Part shown: positions 35,701-48,700 of the stretch, piece after piece
Layout of the letters: the number at the start of each line of letters is the position of its first letter
Numbering within the stretch: the stretch's first letter is position 1
From: Membranipora membranacea
Taxonomy: Eukaryota; Bryozoa; Gymnolaemata; Cheilostomatida; Membraniporidae
DNA: 64,000 nt
Direction: 5' to 3'
NCBI GenBank assembly: GCA_914767715.1
Contig: OU612073.1
Span: forward strand, 370,001 to 434,000
Made by a program: the position numbers and the translations under genes
Notes under the pieces: generated by a model
What the model was told of the DNA's origin: nothing
The model's input: only the letters and a program-made list of their open reading frames with translations
Database searches by the model: none

Positions 35701-37199
35701 GGAAAACTGGAGTACAGAGGAACTCACAACTGGCTCCGACGGTATTTATAGTTAATACTTAGACTAAATAATTATAAGATTGTAATTGCCCTAACATTGC
35801 TTATGCACGTAACTCCAGCGAAAAACAGGTCTACACTTACTCATGAGTATATACACCTGTAGAATCAAACATTCTCAGGTAGACTCTTTCACTCTATGAT
35901 CAGACAACTGCACTCTTGTATAGCTTGTCTTTTTCTCTGATCAGAATATTCGCTGCCGATGACCTTGTTACATGAGTTTGGCCACGCTATCGGTTTGAGA
36001 CATTCAGATAACGATGATGATGTGATGTATGTACAGCTCATTGAGGATAAAAGGCCTATACTGAGCATCGGAGATGTCTGGGCTGCTCAAAGGTTCTATG
36101 GAAGCTTTCGTGTCGGTGAGAGAAAAGTGTTTTCTTAATGCAGCATTGCTCACTTAACTTAAGCCAAGAGAGCACAATCATCTGATATATAGAGTGTTTG
36201 TTTTAAACTTTAGGTCATACTTGATAAGAGTATTGGCAATAATGTATAGATATGATCTGGAGATACTAAATTAGAAACAAGTAGAGAGGAAGTGTAACAT
36301 AGATATAGTGTGTTGGATGAAATAGTATTTGTGTGATTGTATATCTACACATATATATATTCTTAACCAAAAAAAACAAACATTGCAATCAATTCTTTCC
36401 CTGAAGGGGCTTGATACTAAAGTTGGATGCAATTTAGTTCACATATTCTGTTAAAAAAATTCACTGCTATGTACAACATTCAAAGCGCCCAAGACCACAA
36501 GATCTATTCATCACAGTAAAAAATTCTCTGAATTGTTGGATTTATCTTTTGATGTTTGAAATTTTTCAAGTACCACTGAAGACGACTGCGAGGATACCGA
36601 TGATACCACCCTCAGTGACTCCTGAGCTGAATGTTATCCCTGAGGCTACACCACTGGTTCCTTTTGTCAGACCACCACTGAGCTCTAACCCCAGAGATAC
36701 ACCCTCAGCTGGGATTATAATAATTGATGGTGATCTCCCGGCTCCTCTGTTACCTGGTGTACCATCTGCTCCACCAGCACCAGATGGTGGAAGTGTCAAT
36801 CAGGAAACTGGGTGAGACAGGGAGTCATTCAGTTAGCCCTCAATAAACTTTTAAAATCTGTTATAAGACATATAGTTTTCTTTTTTAAGACTCTCAGTCT
36901 ATGCATCCAGTTGTAATTTGTAAATTTATAATCTTTCTCCGCCTCAGGATTTTCCTGAATATTTAATATTTCATCCACATCATATAATGCCTTGTAGACA
37001 GAGCCAGGCAAAGAGCGGAATCATCCGGACCCAAAACAACAACGAGACGACAGCTGTACCGAGAAAGGGCAACAGGAAAACAAACAAGAGAAGGAATAGA
37101 AGGAGGAAATGCACAAAACAGAGACAGCGGGCTGGAGAATGTAGGACCCGCAATAATAGAAAAGGATCACTGGCTAGAAACTCCGGTAAAAAAGAGTGA
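32719..37199 (+). CDS. Secreted matrix-metalloproteinase-like zinc protease, no hemopexin domain
   Basis: Exons: 32719-32821, 33982-34086, 34379-34427, 34885-35017, 35531-35741, 35945-36115, 36571-36811, 36998-37199. The sum is 1215 nt (404 residues plus stop) in one frame. A hydrophobic signal segment (SMILTSVLIITLTLIQN) starts the protein. The catalytic domain carries the metzincin zinc motif HEFGHAIGLRH (35971-36003) followed by the Met-turn DDVMY. The preceding region matches MMP strands (KWEAVTGNLRFDWV; VRLDDQENWS). A proline-rich hinge (36571-36811) and a strongly basic, Arg/Lys/Asn-rich tail (36998-37199) follow, in place of hemopexin repeats. The role is inferred as extracellular matrix cleavage; the basic tail may hold it to acidic glycans. 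The 34427/34885 junction is the least certain: the in-frame acceptor is CCAGAG|AAT, and a small exon could be missing there. Confidence 0.8.
32941..33166 (-). repeat. U2-snRNA-headed repeat, copy C
   Basis: A minus-strand copy of the element at 20434-20869, in the first MMP intron. The head (GGCCTATTGGCTAAGATCAA on the minus strand) is at 33163-33144 and the terminal AGCAAACAGCATGATT at the low-coordinate end. It shares copy A's TATT version of the loop. Confidence 0.75.
33484..33559. repeat. Hairpin repeat, family 'AAGCTTTGTTCAGTGGG', copy 3
   Basis: GACAAGCTTTGTTCAGTG and CACCGAACAAAGCTTGTC form the arms around a C-rich loop with a run of nine or more C. It lies in the first MMP intron. 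Confidence 0.7.
33740..33905 (-). repeat. tRNA-derived SINE with conserved body
   Basis: On the minus strand, GTGACTCAGTTGGTTAGAGC is an A-box and GTGGGATCGAATCCCAC a B-box inside a tRNA-like fold (anticodon-stem-like CTTCAG...CTGAAG). Downstream is the body shared with 27700-27805 and 59885-60000 (GGAGTGCTCCGACCTGCCTG). It is in the first MMP intron. Confidence 0.75.
34541..34628. repeat. Hairpin MITE, family 'TGTGCCGGGAATAGCTG', copy 2
   Basis: CAGTGCCGTGGATAGCTGGT at the left and a degenerate complement (CCAATATCCGTAGCACAGT) at the right. It is more decayed than the copy at 4718-4803. It lies in an MMP intron. Confidence 0.5.
35085..35460 (+). repeat. Unclassified interspersed repeat in MMP intron
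   Basis: This intronic stretch has a 104-codon open frame and a close relative at about 43980-44250 (shared ACATATCTGACCCTGAACAA and GCATTTCTCATCTTTGATTG). The frame is broken in the second copy. It is a dispersed or duplicated sequence of unknown type, not an MMP exon. Confidence 0.5.
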
Positions 37200-38689
37200 C
37201 CGTTCGATGAGGTTGAGGGAAGTTATGAAATGCAGAGACAAAGTAACCCACAAATAATAATTGAAGCTGCTGAAAACTGCTTCCCCGGACATTGACAGAA
37301 ATATAATATAATATATAATACAATACAAAAAATATATTACTACATAAACTACGGCAATGGTTAAGCATTTGTTTCATGATAATCTCAAGAAGTTTTATAA
37401 TAAATTAAGTCTTAACAACGTCTCCAACCCCTATTATATGATCACATATTGTGTTACAGAATCAACTATCTAAAAGATTTCCATCACCTGATAATTTCTA
37501 TTTTCAAAACTCCTGGTAACAGCTATCTTGGTAACTCAGGTTATCCCCCTGATAACAGTGTACTAGCAGATAAATAAGTCATCACTAACCGAGTTGAAGC
37601 TCGGCAGAGGCTTTGGAGGAGTTATCACTCTTCTCCCTTTTCACTCTTGGTTATTACTAACATGAGCCAACGTAATTATGATCAACCATGTACACTGTTA
37701 TCATTCCATGGTAGTTTTAAGATAGCAGTAGTACTACTCCGCTCTTATATAAAAAGTCACCATCAAGTTGTTCATATAGGTTTGACTTTAGACCACATTT
37801 GTGTTATCACAAAGTTCCGGGTAGGCCTATAGCACAAAATCCCGGGTAGCTGTTCTACCTGTTGTTATGAGGTAAAACAGCTTTGGTAAGTGTACATTAT
37901 TTGTATAGACCATAGAGTTATCCCCCTAACTCTATGGTATAGACTGATATTAGGTACTGGAAGACTCTCAGCTCTACGTGATTTATCTGTGTAATATATG
38001 TTAGCATATCTGCATGGAGTCTTATATTTTATACTGTGCTGCAAATCAGCGTTAACTATTCCCCAATACTCTTATACCCTGAAAAATTCATTTTATACCT
38101 TTCACTGAAGGACAATTATACAGTATAACATACATCTTGGTACTTGTCTACTCTTACAAGATGAGAAGATAACTATAAATAACTTGTAAAGTTCTGACCT
38201 GTTTTATTTATCTGGACTGATTTTGGTCTGAATATCCTTATATTATTGTTATACTTATACACATAGACATCAGACTATCTATATCTACTAATTATAAATG
38301 TATCTATCAATGGGACCGCTTCTTTGATAGGAAAAAAAAAGAATGCTGTTATACCCAGTTGTTAAAATGAAGCAGTGGTAAAATCAGCAGTTGCTGTGGA
38401 TCAAGTTATGTAAATAGCAATTAAGATGATCACGATGAGTTGATAATAAATAACATACCCGAGAAACAGGCATTTTCTCTCCTGATGGAAGTAAAGGGGA
38501 GGGGGGTTGTAGGAAGTAGAAAGATACTGGGCTATCTTGTTGTATTTCTGTAGAAGTTTGCCAAAGTGTTTGGAGGTGAATTCAGCTCCATGATCTGACA
38601 GTATTTATATTTCTGTGCCCAGATGGGTGGTACATCATGATAAAATTGTCTATCCTTTTATTATGGCTGTTGAACAAAGACTGGCAATC

Positions 38690-38912
38690 CTGATTGAGTT
38701 GTGATCTGTTAGGTCCAGGTCCAACTTCCGTGGTTGGCAGTCATTCCTTGTTATCTACTGGCAAGCCATTCATCCTAGCCAGGCTCAGATCCTTGCGTAA
38801 TGGGAGAACGCAGGGAACTGAAAACCTTCCACAGTTACAGCCCCTGCTCAGCTCTGCAGGATTTACCTGCTGCTTATAAATCTGATTGCCTTTACCTTTA
38901 CCTTTACTACAA
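38690..38912 (+). mobile_element. Retroelement 3' end with CTTTAC-repeat tail
   Basis: The sequence ends in repeats of CCTTTA (TTGCCTTTACCTTTACCTTT near 38888), a microsatellite-like tail typical of several SINE and non-LTR retroelement families. The preceding 200 bases have no long frame. Confidence 0.45.
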
Positions 38913-40730
38913 TTTAGATCGGGATTTTAAAACTAGAATCATGTGAGAACAACCATCATCAACCTCATATTTGGTACGCTTAGCGCTAGCCGTACTACAC
39001 ATGCGAAGGTGGAACTGCTAGCCACTAACATTAAGGTTGGCAATCAACTATATACCATGCGGCATCCACCACACTTTCCTATAAAACAGAGTAATAAAAT
39101 ATATCTTTCCACACACAACAACTGCATTGAAAAGTGAGAAAGTGAATTCGTCATTAAAACAAAATGATTTATCGATTAATGCGCATTCAGATCATTCGGT
39201 GGCAGAGTATGTTCTGGTTTCGCTGTGTCATATTTTAAGACTTTGCTGTAATTAATAATTGACAAAACAACTTGATCAAATCCACTTTTGAGAAATTACC
39301 CGGTCGATTTTTATGATTTGTTTTACAATCTTTGTTCTTTATTTCTCTTTTTTTTGGGGCAACAAAATTGGACAATTATTTTTGTTTTTCTATCATTTGA
39401 CTTTGTGACTTTTGGATGAAATCATTAATTTAGATATATTTTCTTCACTCATCATTAACTCTAAACTTGGCCGTCTACCTACATTCGAGACAAACCATCA
39501 CAGGCGAATCTCTGACAAACTGATATGAAATAACGCTCACTTTATCGAGACGAGTCAGATAACCGAAGTGCTAACTGTTGACTCATTAAGTTGTTTTTCA
39601 TGTTGGATACTTAGTAAGGACTCTGATAGGAGATGGCTTTATCAGTCTTACCCGAGAGAATACAAATTTCACAATTTAATCACCGCCGAGTCAACCCTCT
39701 ATGTTTACAAACAACAATAGCCACCAGGCTGTAGTAATTAGCAAACATGTGATCCTGTTTTTTTCGTTGCTGTACACCAGCCAGCCAATAATGTTGATGT
39801 CCTTGTGCAAGTGTGATGACAAAATTTTTTGAAATAAATACCAAATCAGGGAGAAATCTCCCTGAGTCCCTGGCCAAATAAAGTTGTCCCTGCTCCCTGG
39901 TATTATGTTCCTAAAATGTGAAGTTGTCTTCACTATGTCAATTAAACAAACTTGAGTGAAAACTATCAAGCAATCCCCATATTGTTTCCTTTTTTCGTAG
40001 TGAAACTGCATCCAGCTTCCTGATAACAAACTTGCAGTGAGCTGAATTTCGCATTCTCCAAAAGAATTAGCCATTTTAATACAGTATTTATAATATGAAC
40101 CTTGAATTCTAGCCAATGTGTTGGCTACAAAAGAATACTTCTGCAGAATCTCATACATAATATACACATAACTGTAGGAAACTGTAGGATCTTCACTAGT
40201 AAATGAAGGTGAGCTTCTCTTCATTTTTTTTGACCTTATTTATTATAACAAACAGGGAAACTTTACTTTAACTTTTCTTTCTTTGGAACTGACCATAGGA
40301 CTATTGCATTTCCTGACTTTGGGCTTTGCGTGGATGGTTGGTTTATTGGGCTGTGAAGGATGGAAGCTCTCTCTGTTTCTTAAACTCTGATCAATTTTTG
40401 TCAAAAAAAATCTTTCAACAGCCTCCTACCTAAGGCTAAGTCCTTTTTTTTCACAATCCTCATACTAGACACAGTAATGGTAGTAGAGAAGAGAAGATTA
40501 TTCCAAATGCGTGTGGAATAGACTCTTAAGTTGTTTTGTCTTCTCCACCAGGGAGTCTCCACTATTAGTAACTGTTTGTCGTACGAAAATTGTGTTCACC
40601 TGCAAGTGTGCGGGTTAAAAACTCCGGCCTCTCCAGCTGTGATTTGAAGGAACCTATTTAGACATTGTCCGTCGATCAGTCCAGTTCAAAACCGTAAATT
40701 AATTTGAACAGCTATGTACAGACTAGGGGA

Positions 40731-41018
40731 TCAACAGTGGACAGGTTGAAGGTAGTATATTCCAGTTCTTATCAGTTCCAAAGAAGAAGGATCGACGGCA
40801 CACATGCGTTGAAAGAGCTTCAGAAGTTTGAGATGTTCTCTGAGTCCAGTGGTGTATGTTTTCTTGTTGTTCCGTCTTATTCCGCAGATAGGGCGTGTAG
40901 GCCTCCTTTGCACGGCTTCAAGTCTGGTGGCCAGACTATCACTCACAAGAGTCCCATGCTGCCGAAGCGTATTTGGGCAGTTAAAAGATATTTTGACAAA
41001 TGTATCAGAGTATGCCAA
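40731..41018 (-). mobile_element. LINE reverse-transcriptase C-terminal fragment
   Basis: The minus-strand frame contains 'HGTLVSDSLATRLEAVQRR' and 'ICGIRR', typical of the region after the reverse transcriptase in non-LTR elements (thumb/C-terminal segment). Nothing upstream of it is preserved, so it is a decayed fragment. Confidence 0.6.
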
Positions 41019-42475
41019 ACAGAGAGAGCTTCCATCTTTCTCCTAGAGACTCTGAAACACAAATATGTAATATTGAATATACAACAGGAGGGTACCGTAG
41101 CCTGGACATGCTGCTGGGTGGTTGGGGGTCATGGTAAGTTAATTAAACAATAAGTGTGATTGTATAATGACCTGCGAGGTCAGTGCAGGTCTGATTCATA
41201 GTTCTAATTATTGTATGTTATAACATTTATTGTAGCCTTGACTGGAATGGGACCAACTTGACGGCACGCATATATATCAGGACTAGGCTCCCATCAGACT
41301 TAAAACTGGTAATTCAGTTTAGGACTCGGACTTAGTGTGACCAGGGAGAATTCTCCCTGGTGGTGTGATACAGACTGGTGCTCATACAACCTTCTCCTGG
41401 CCTCCACCATTATAATATGAGAAACATGACTGATTAACAAAGGTAAGAGTGACATATAAGTACTACTTTGGACTGTTCCCTGTATTGTTAAGTTAATTGT
41501 TTGATATGATTCGGCAAACCGGCAATAACCGAAGTTTTGGAGTTTAGGATAACCGATATCAGATTCCAATCAATACGATACCGTCAGAAGAACAGGCTCA
41601 CCTGAAATCATGGTTACCAGTAACTAATTTAGACAAGTAATATCCACATCAGGATGAAGCTATCAGTGGAGTGTCAAGTCTTCTCCTCTAACTTCCAGCC
41701 TTTAGATGAATCTACAAGTAACATCATCCTCACATCAGTAATATAGCCGTCTTGGCCAGGAGACCCGTTGTCCACTATACAGCCTACGAAGAATCCATTT
41801 ACCAATCCCGCCTTCTTGTTTTTGTCTGTTTCTTTGTTGTAGCATTCAAAATTTTGTGGGTTCATTTAGTTACTTTTTAGTTTGAGAGTTGATAATATGG
41901 TAGATTAGATATGGATATGGTAATATTGTAGCTACAAAAGTATGATATAGTTCCTCAGTATGAAATATTAGTATCCTGTTCCATCTGGTCTCCGCTGTTT
42001 GTTTGACTGCTTTCTGGCTGAGTCGTGTTATCAAGGAGTAACTCCTTTGTGTTATTATACCTTGGTACTCAACTACTAGTAAAATGGGAGTTGCCTTCTC
42101 TTCATGTAAGACTGGGCAACTCCAGAGCAAAAAATGATGACTGTTTGAATTTTGCTATTTTTTCAATACAACAACACACACAGACTTTATAGTGTTTTGA
42201 TAGATATAATATAGTCTTTTTGTAAAGTATTGCAACATACCATGTCAAGACACAATCGTGATCTGAATAGCACCACCAATAACATTGATTGGTATACTTT
42301 CTACTCACAGGAGCCAATTTACATGGTTGAATAATTTATTATTCAGATTCAGACATTGTGTAGTTAAGTTATACATACTGATACACTGTCATCTCTTCTA
42401 CATAGACTCATTCCCTTACTGATTGGTGCTGACACGACAATATGTCATCTACCATTAATGTGAAGAATTCAGCAA

Positions 42476-42712
42476 GGGGGTCTTTCAATTAGAAATTGCT
42501 ATGCTTCACTAAAGCAAGTTATCCAGCACATTGCTCAAAATCATCACTCTCTCAGTCTTTCAATTAGACAAATTGTTTCCAAGATCGCTCACTCAGAGTG
42601 TATATAGTTTCTTCATTGACTGAGTGATTTGAAAGCGAGAGCCTAGCCAGTGTCTCTCATTCACTGAGTGAGCGATCAGATCGCGATTTTGGCTGTTTCT
42701 AATTGAAAGACC
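42476..42712. mobile_element. MITE with TIR GGGGGTCTTTCAATTAGAAA, copy 2
   Basis: About 237 bp with the same TIR as 25301-25530, lying just upstream of the first identified exon of the ROCO-caspase gene. An inner TIR-core copy (AGTCTTTCAATTAGACAAA) is near 42558, matching the internal copy of copy 1. Confidence 0.82.
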
Positions 42713-42769
42713 AGACAGATCAGACAGATCACATTCTCTTCAAAAATAAAAAATAACTTGAATTTTTAG

Positions 42770-45700
42770 GACAGTAAGAATAAGATTCAGAATAAGCATC
42801 CCTCAGTCAGCTCAAAGAATCCTTTTTTGCAAGTTGGAGATCCTGCAGGGAGTATGAGTCTCACACAGTATAGAAAAAGACTGAAGCTAGCCACGGAAGA
42901 GAATATGTCAGAAGGTAAGGGTTATATAAGGGGAGTACGATACTTAACATAACCAGTTTATAATCGTGATGCATTATGAGACAAACTTTATACTGGTGTA
43001 GCACGGTAGTGATTATAGCCAGATCCCCTGTTTCACCGCTCCTTATACGCCACAGAACAAGCACCGAAGATCCAATGAGGTACTATTGCGCAGAGAATCA
43101 ACAATAAGGTTCTTCTTCTATGGCACCAAATATGAACAAACATTTACTAGGACGGCAGCATTGTCGAATAGAGTGTCAGATTCTGACATGGGGTCAGAAA
43201 TTATTGACCTTCTGAATGTGAAACTCAACCAACTTTCATTTGAGGAATTTCCCACATATTATCAAAGAGGGAAGGCAGAAAAAACTGTTTTTACTATTCC
43301 TCACCTATACTCACCTATCTCTGCTCTATCCTGTTCGAGTAGCGGGTGCCTGCTTGAGGCCTAGCTCTATCAAACTTCTCCATCTAATCCTGTCCTGAGC
43401 ATCCTCTTCATTGAGGGAACATCATTGGAGATCCTTCTTGATCGTATCCTTCCATCTATGCTCTGGGCATCCCCGATTTCTCCTTCTATCCACTCACTTC
43501 TCATGTACTCTTCTGAGGTCATCATATTCCTCTCTTCTGCACACATGCAAACACTGCAACCTTCTTCTTCTCATCAGGTCAAACACACTCATGACATTTG
43601 CTTCTTGCCTTATACTTTCGTTGGTTTTGTGCTTCTCAAGACTAATTCCAAGACAGTATCGCAACATTCTCATCTCACATACACTGAATCTTTCAGCAAG
43701 ATAATTTGTCAATGGCCATCTTTCAGATGAAAAAACATTACCTAGGCAGTAGGGCGGCTGCATTGTCGAAAATGTCTGAAGTCTGAATCTGACTAGCTGC
43801 TGAATGTGAAAAGCTCAAAAAAAATTTATTTTAGGAACTTCTTTCATATTATCAAAGAGGGAAGGCAAAACATGCCTTGATTAATTCATGTTCACAAACC
43901 CACTACTTACATCAAAATTGCTCATTTCAGCAAGTCAATGAGCCATCAAAGGCTGTAACCTGTCAACACATGATTTGATTTGTCACTGACATATATTATA
44001 TAGATGAGGGGAACATATCTGACCCTGAACAAGTGTTTGGTTATTCATGTATGGATGCTGGACGGCATTTCTCATCTTTGATTGGTCTACAAGTCCAGCA
44101 TCTATTATAGTTGTGCTCTTGTAAAATTTTGCCTGAGTTTTAAGGTTGTTACTGGGACATCAATCAATGCATAACGTAAAAGCTGCCAGATTCTGACCCA
44201 AAGTTATATGCTGATGGCATATCTCCACAAATAACCATGTTAGGCCTATGTATTTTACCACCGATCCATAAATTCATATCGATGGTGTTGATGATTCGAA
44301 CACCTTCAAGGTGATTTGGTGTGTTATAAAATAGCGCAAAAAGTGATTTGCATCAACTCTGCTATATCAACGTATGAAGGGCTCATCTGCATATATCATA
44401 GCATATAATCAGATGTTATTGTTACATATATTATATAGATAAGTACAGGGTATGGTTCAGACATACCGGGGAGGAGGTGATAGAGAAGATACCTTACATC
44501 GATCCCGTTATGTACAGAGAGATGACAGTGAGTGATATCGAGTTATCTAAGGGAGATAACTCTATCACTCATCTCTGTATCTACTCCCCACAGTGTATCC
44601 CTGACTGGATATCCAATGTAGCCCCTGATGTCGTACAGCTGAGACTGTGGAATATCAATAAGGAGTCACTGAGAGAGGATCGAGTACATTGGGAGAGGTA
44701 AGTTATCTTATTGGTACCCTAATTATTTTATACTGTAAATGTGAACTCTTTTAAACATATAGTATGACACACCTGACCTAATCTTTCAGTACCTTCAGGA
44801 TGGTGGTTCAATTGAAGTATATCGAAAATATCGAAAATAAAGTCAAATTCTACAATGTAGAATAAGCTTGTCAGGAATGACAGTATCTATGTGTAGTCTT
44901 GTTATCTGACACACTTATGATGATATTATGAGGAACAGACAGTGGGCGTGATATTGTAAAGCAAGTCATCTAGCGGGGCTGTATCCATGGGTTTAGAAAA
45001 TGTAGGTCCAGGTGGGGTGGGTGCTGTGAGCCTTCCCGCCAGGGGGCATAGGGGCCTCGCTCAGAAAATTTTGAAAAATCAGAGGCAGTTTTAAGGCATT
45101 CCAGCCCTTTTGGAGCGCAAAATTGACAGAATAAAGTATATTGTCCTAGACAAGATTTAAGAATAATAACAATCGTTTTTGTAAGAAATTTTTCGTCGAC
45201 ATTCTGATTTTATTGACCACCGCAGATAAGGCTTGCGATGAGATGCCATGAACTAGTCAACATTGACATAAGACAATCTCATGTGGAATGGACGAGATAA
45301 CTGATGAGTCCCCTCAAAATATCCGCGCCACAGAAATAAGATAAAGAAAGATAAGAAAAATGTTAATAAAATGCGTTAAAGAGTTAATAAATGCGGAGAC
45401 ACAACTCCAAATTACTAAAATAGTCACTGTCAAATTGGAACTATAATGGATGCGCTCACTATTCAATATTTGTTTTAAACTTTAAGTGATAGTTTCACAA
45501 TGTATGATGGTAATTGGTCGTAATACTGCATATATTTACGATGCTGTAGATTGAATGCTATCATCTTAAAAATGAATGTCTTATACTTAGGAAGGAATCA
45601 GCTGATCTTGTGGTTGGGGACATCCCTCTTTTGTTTACTGTTTACAAACAGTTTCTACATAGTGATTTGTGGTTGCATAATGAATGCTATAAATCATCCT

Positions 45701-48700
45701 TCGATGTATGCGGTAGTAGAGCTATTGACAGTGATCAGAGTGCACAATACACTGTTGCATTCAATAACTTTATCATGCATGCTCAGATTTTTTTGTCCTG
45801 CAGATATGTGAAAGTTCTTATGATGTGGTATAACTTACTTGCAGGGCTGGACCCATACCCTACCCAATGGATGTTTTTTCTGTTATGGCTACAAAGTGAG
45901 ATGTGATTATAGAGTAACCTGAGAATATGGTTATGATATCAGACTATTATGCCCTGAGGGCATTATGGTCTGGTGAAATTACATTTTCCTATGAGACCAG
46001 ATCTACATATACAATAAAATACCACATAATGTCCCAAACTATCAGACCAGATTTACTGTGCAAAATATTTGGAGTTGTTTTTGTTATCATGTGGCATATA
46101 AGATGATAAACCGTATATAGAGGAAAATGCACCGTAAACTGACATGGAAAAATGAGAACTTTTAGAATTATATCAAATTACTAAATAGTTAGGCTTGCTG
46201 GAAGTTGAGCAAATAACAATCAAACAAAGCAGTATTAATTTAGTATTTCAGGTTGGTAAAATGCGAACAGAACAATATACAAATTTTATTATTACTCCAC
46301 CCTGATTCCTTCAGAGATAAAGTCCAATATTAAAGGAAACAAAAAGTACCTGATATATTTTCATGTTTTTATCTCGTACTCAGGATTCCTCACCTATATA
46401 TACATTGTGTATAATGTGATGTTATCTTGTAGATTATCACAGTTAGATCAGCTCAAGGTGCTGGTTATATCGGGTAACCCTGCACTAGGAGCTGTACCAG
46501 AGGTAGTGTATAATCTGACACAACTTACTGAGCTGAGACTGGAGAGGTGTGGGATCACAGAGATAAGTGACAGGTATGTCAGAGTATCTTATACAGTCAG
46601 ATAGAACACTTTTACAACATTAACATTTATCCTAACAGCAATCAAGACAATAATAAAGTGTAATATAAAAGCAAATATCTGTTGTTGTTTTTTAAACTGA
46701 CCATGGGCTGTACTAACTCAGGTACTTGGCTATATTAGTGAGATATGATTTTTTGGAGTAACCTGAAAATATGGCTACGATATTAGTCTATAAGATATGT
46801 TCTGAGGGCGTTATGGTCTGGTAAAATTACATATCTTTATGCAACCACATCTACATTTACCATTAAATACCACATTATGTCCAAAAAATTTTATTGTGCA
46901 AATAATATTTGAACTTGTTTTTGTTATCATGTGGCATATAAGATTATAAACTGTATGTGGAGGGAACTGCACCATAGACTGACATGGAAAAATGTAAACT
47001 TTTATAATTATATCGAGTAACTCAATATTTGGGCTAGCTGGAAGCTGAGCAAATAACAATCAAACCAAGCAGTATTATTTTAGTATTTCAGGTTGGTTAA
47101 AAATAAATGGGCTCCATTTAATGAAAAGCCCAGATTGATGGAAACAAAAGTACCTGCTATTTTCATGTTTTTATCTCATACTCAGTATTCCTCACATATA
47201 TACATTGTGTATGACGTGATGTTTTATTGTAGATTATCACAGTTAGATCAGCTCAAGGTGCTAGACATCAGTGATAACCGTGCACTAGTAGCTATACCAG
47301 AGGTAGTGTATAATCTGACACAACTTACTGAGCTGAGAATGAGTGACTGTTGGATCACAGAGATGAGTGACAGGTATGTGAGAGTATCTTATACAGTCAG
47401 ATGGTACACTTATATATCATCATGGTTGTTTGTTCTGTTTATTAGTGCTGAATCCAAACAGTGATCGAGGCAATAACACATGTAATGTTAAACAAAGTAT
47501 TTTTTTTGGTATAAGCTGACCATGGGCTATACTTACTCAGTTACATGGCTACAACAGTGAGACGTGATTTTAGAGTAACCTGAGAATATGGTTATGATAT
47601 AAGACTATTATGCCCTGAGGGCGTTATGGTCCGGTAAAATTACATCTCTTCATGTAACCAGATCTGCATTTACCATAAAATACCACATAATGTCCCAAAC
47701 TATCAGACCAAATTTACTGTGCAAAATATTTGGAGTTGTTTTTGTTATCATGCGGCATATAAGATGATAAACCGTATATAGAGGAAAATGCACCGTAGAC
47801 TGACATGGAAAAATGAGAACTTGTGGAATTATATCAAATACCTAAATGGTTAGGGTTGCTGGAAGTTGAGCAAATAACAATCAAACCAAGCAGTATTAAT
47901 TTAGTATTTCAGGTTGGTTAAAAATAAATGGGCTCCATTTAATGAAAAGCCCAGATTGACGGAAACAAAAGTACCTGATATTTTCATGTTTTTATCTCAT
48001 ACTCAGGATTCCTCACCTATATATACATTGTGTATGACGTGATGTTATATTGTAGATTATCACAGTTAGATCGGCTTCAGGTGCTGGTTATATCGAATAA
48101 CCCTGCACTAGGAGCTGTACCAGAGGTAGTGTATAATCTGACACAACTTACTGAGCTGAGAATGCGGATGTGTGGGATCACAGAGATAAGTGACAGGTAT
48201 GTGAGAGTATCTTATACAGTCAGATAGCACACTTATATATCATGATGGTTGTTTGTTCTGCTTATTTGTGCTGAATCCCAACAGCGATCGAGACAATAAC
48301 ACATGTAATGTTAAACAAAGTATTTTTTTGGTATAAGCTGACCATGGGCTATACTTACTCAGTTACATGGCTATAATAGTGAGATGTGATTTGAGAGTAA
48401 CTTGAGAATATGGTTATGATATGAGGCTATTATGCCCTGAGGGCGTTATGGTCCGGTAAAATTACATATCTTCATGTAACCAGATCTACATTTACCATAA
48501 AATACCACATAATGTCCCAAACTATCAGACCAAATTTACTGTGCAAAATATTTGGAGTTGTTTTTGTTATCATGCGGCATATAAGATGATAAACCGTATA
48601 TAGAGGAAAATGCACCGTAGACTGACATGGAAAAATGAGAACTTTTGGAATTATATCAAATACCTAAATGGTTAGGCTTGCTGGAAGTTGAGCAAATAAC

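Larger units (their letters stand above)
37200..42769. other. Repeat-rich intergenic region between MMP and ROCO-caspase genes
   Basis: Holds the MMP 3' UTR, a LINE/SINE tail near 38690-38912, a LINE fragment at 40731-41018 and a MITE at 42476-42712. A 177-codon minus-strand open frame at 39691-40224 and a 63-codon one at 41674-41865 resemble nothing I recognise. No supported gene. Upstream 5' exons of the ROCO-caspase gene could still be hidden here. Confidence 0.5.

Noticed and set aside
39691-40224. 177-codon minus-strand open frame
   Set aside because: No recognised domain, no splice or repeat support, AT-rich composition. Left as unassigned intergenic sequence.
41674-41865. 63-codon minus-strand frame with protein-like composition
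   Set aside because: The length is within chance and I recognise no family. It might be a decayed exon, but nothing supports that.
45551-45906. Two overlapping plus-strand frames of 86 and 98 codons
   Set aside because: Intronic, no similarity to each other or to known proteins, and no splice consistency with the ROCO-caspase frame.
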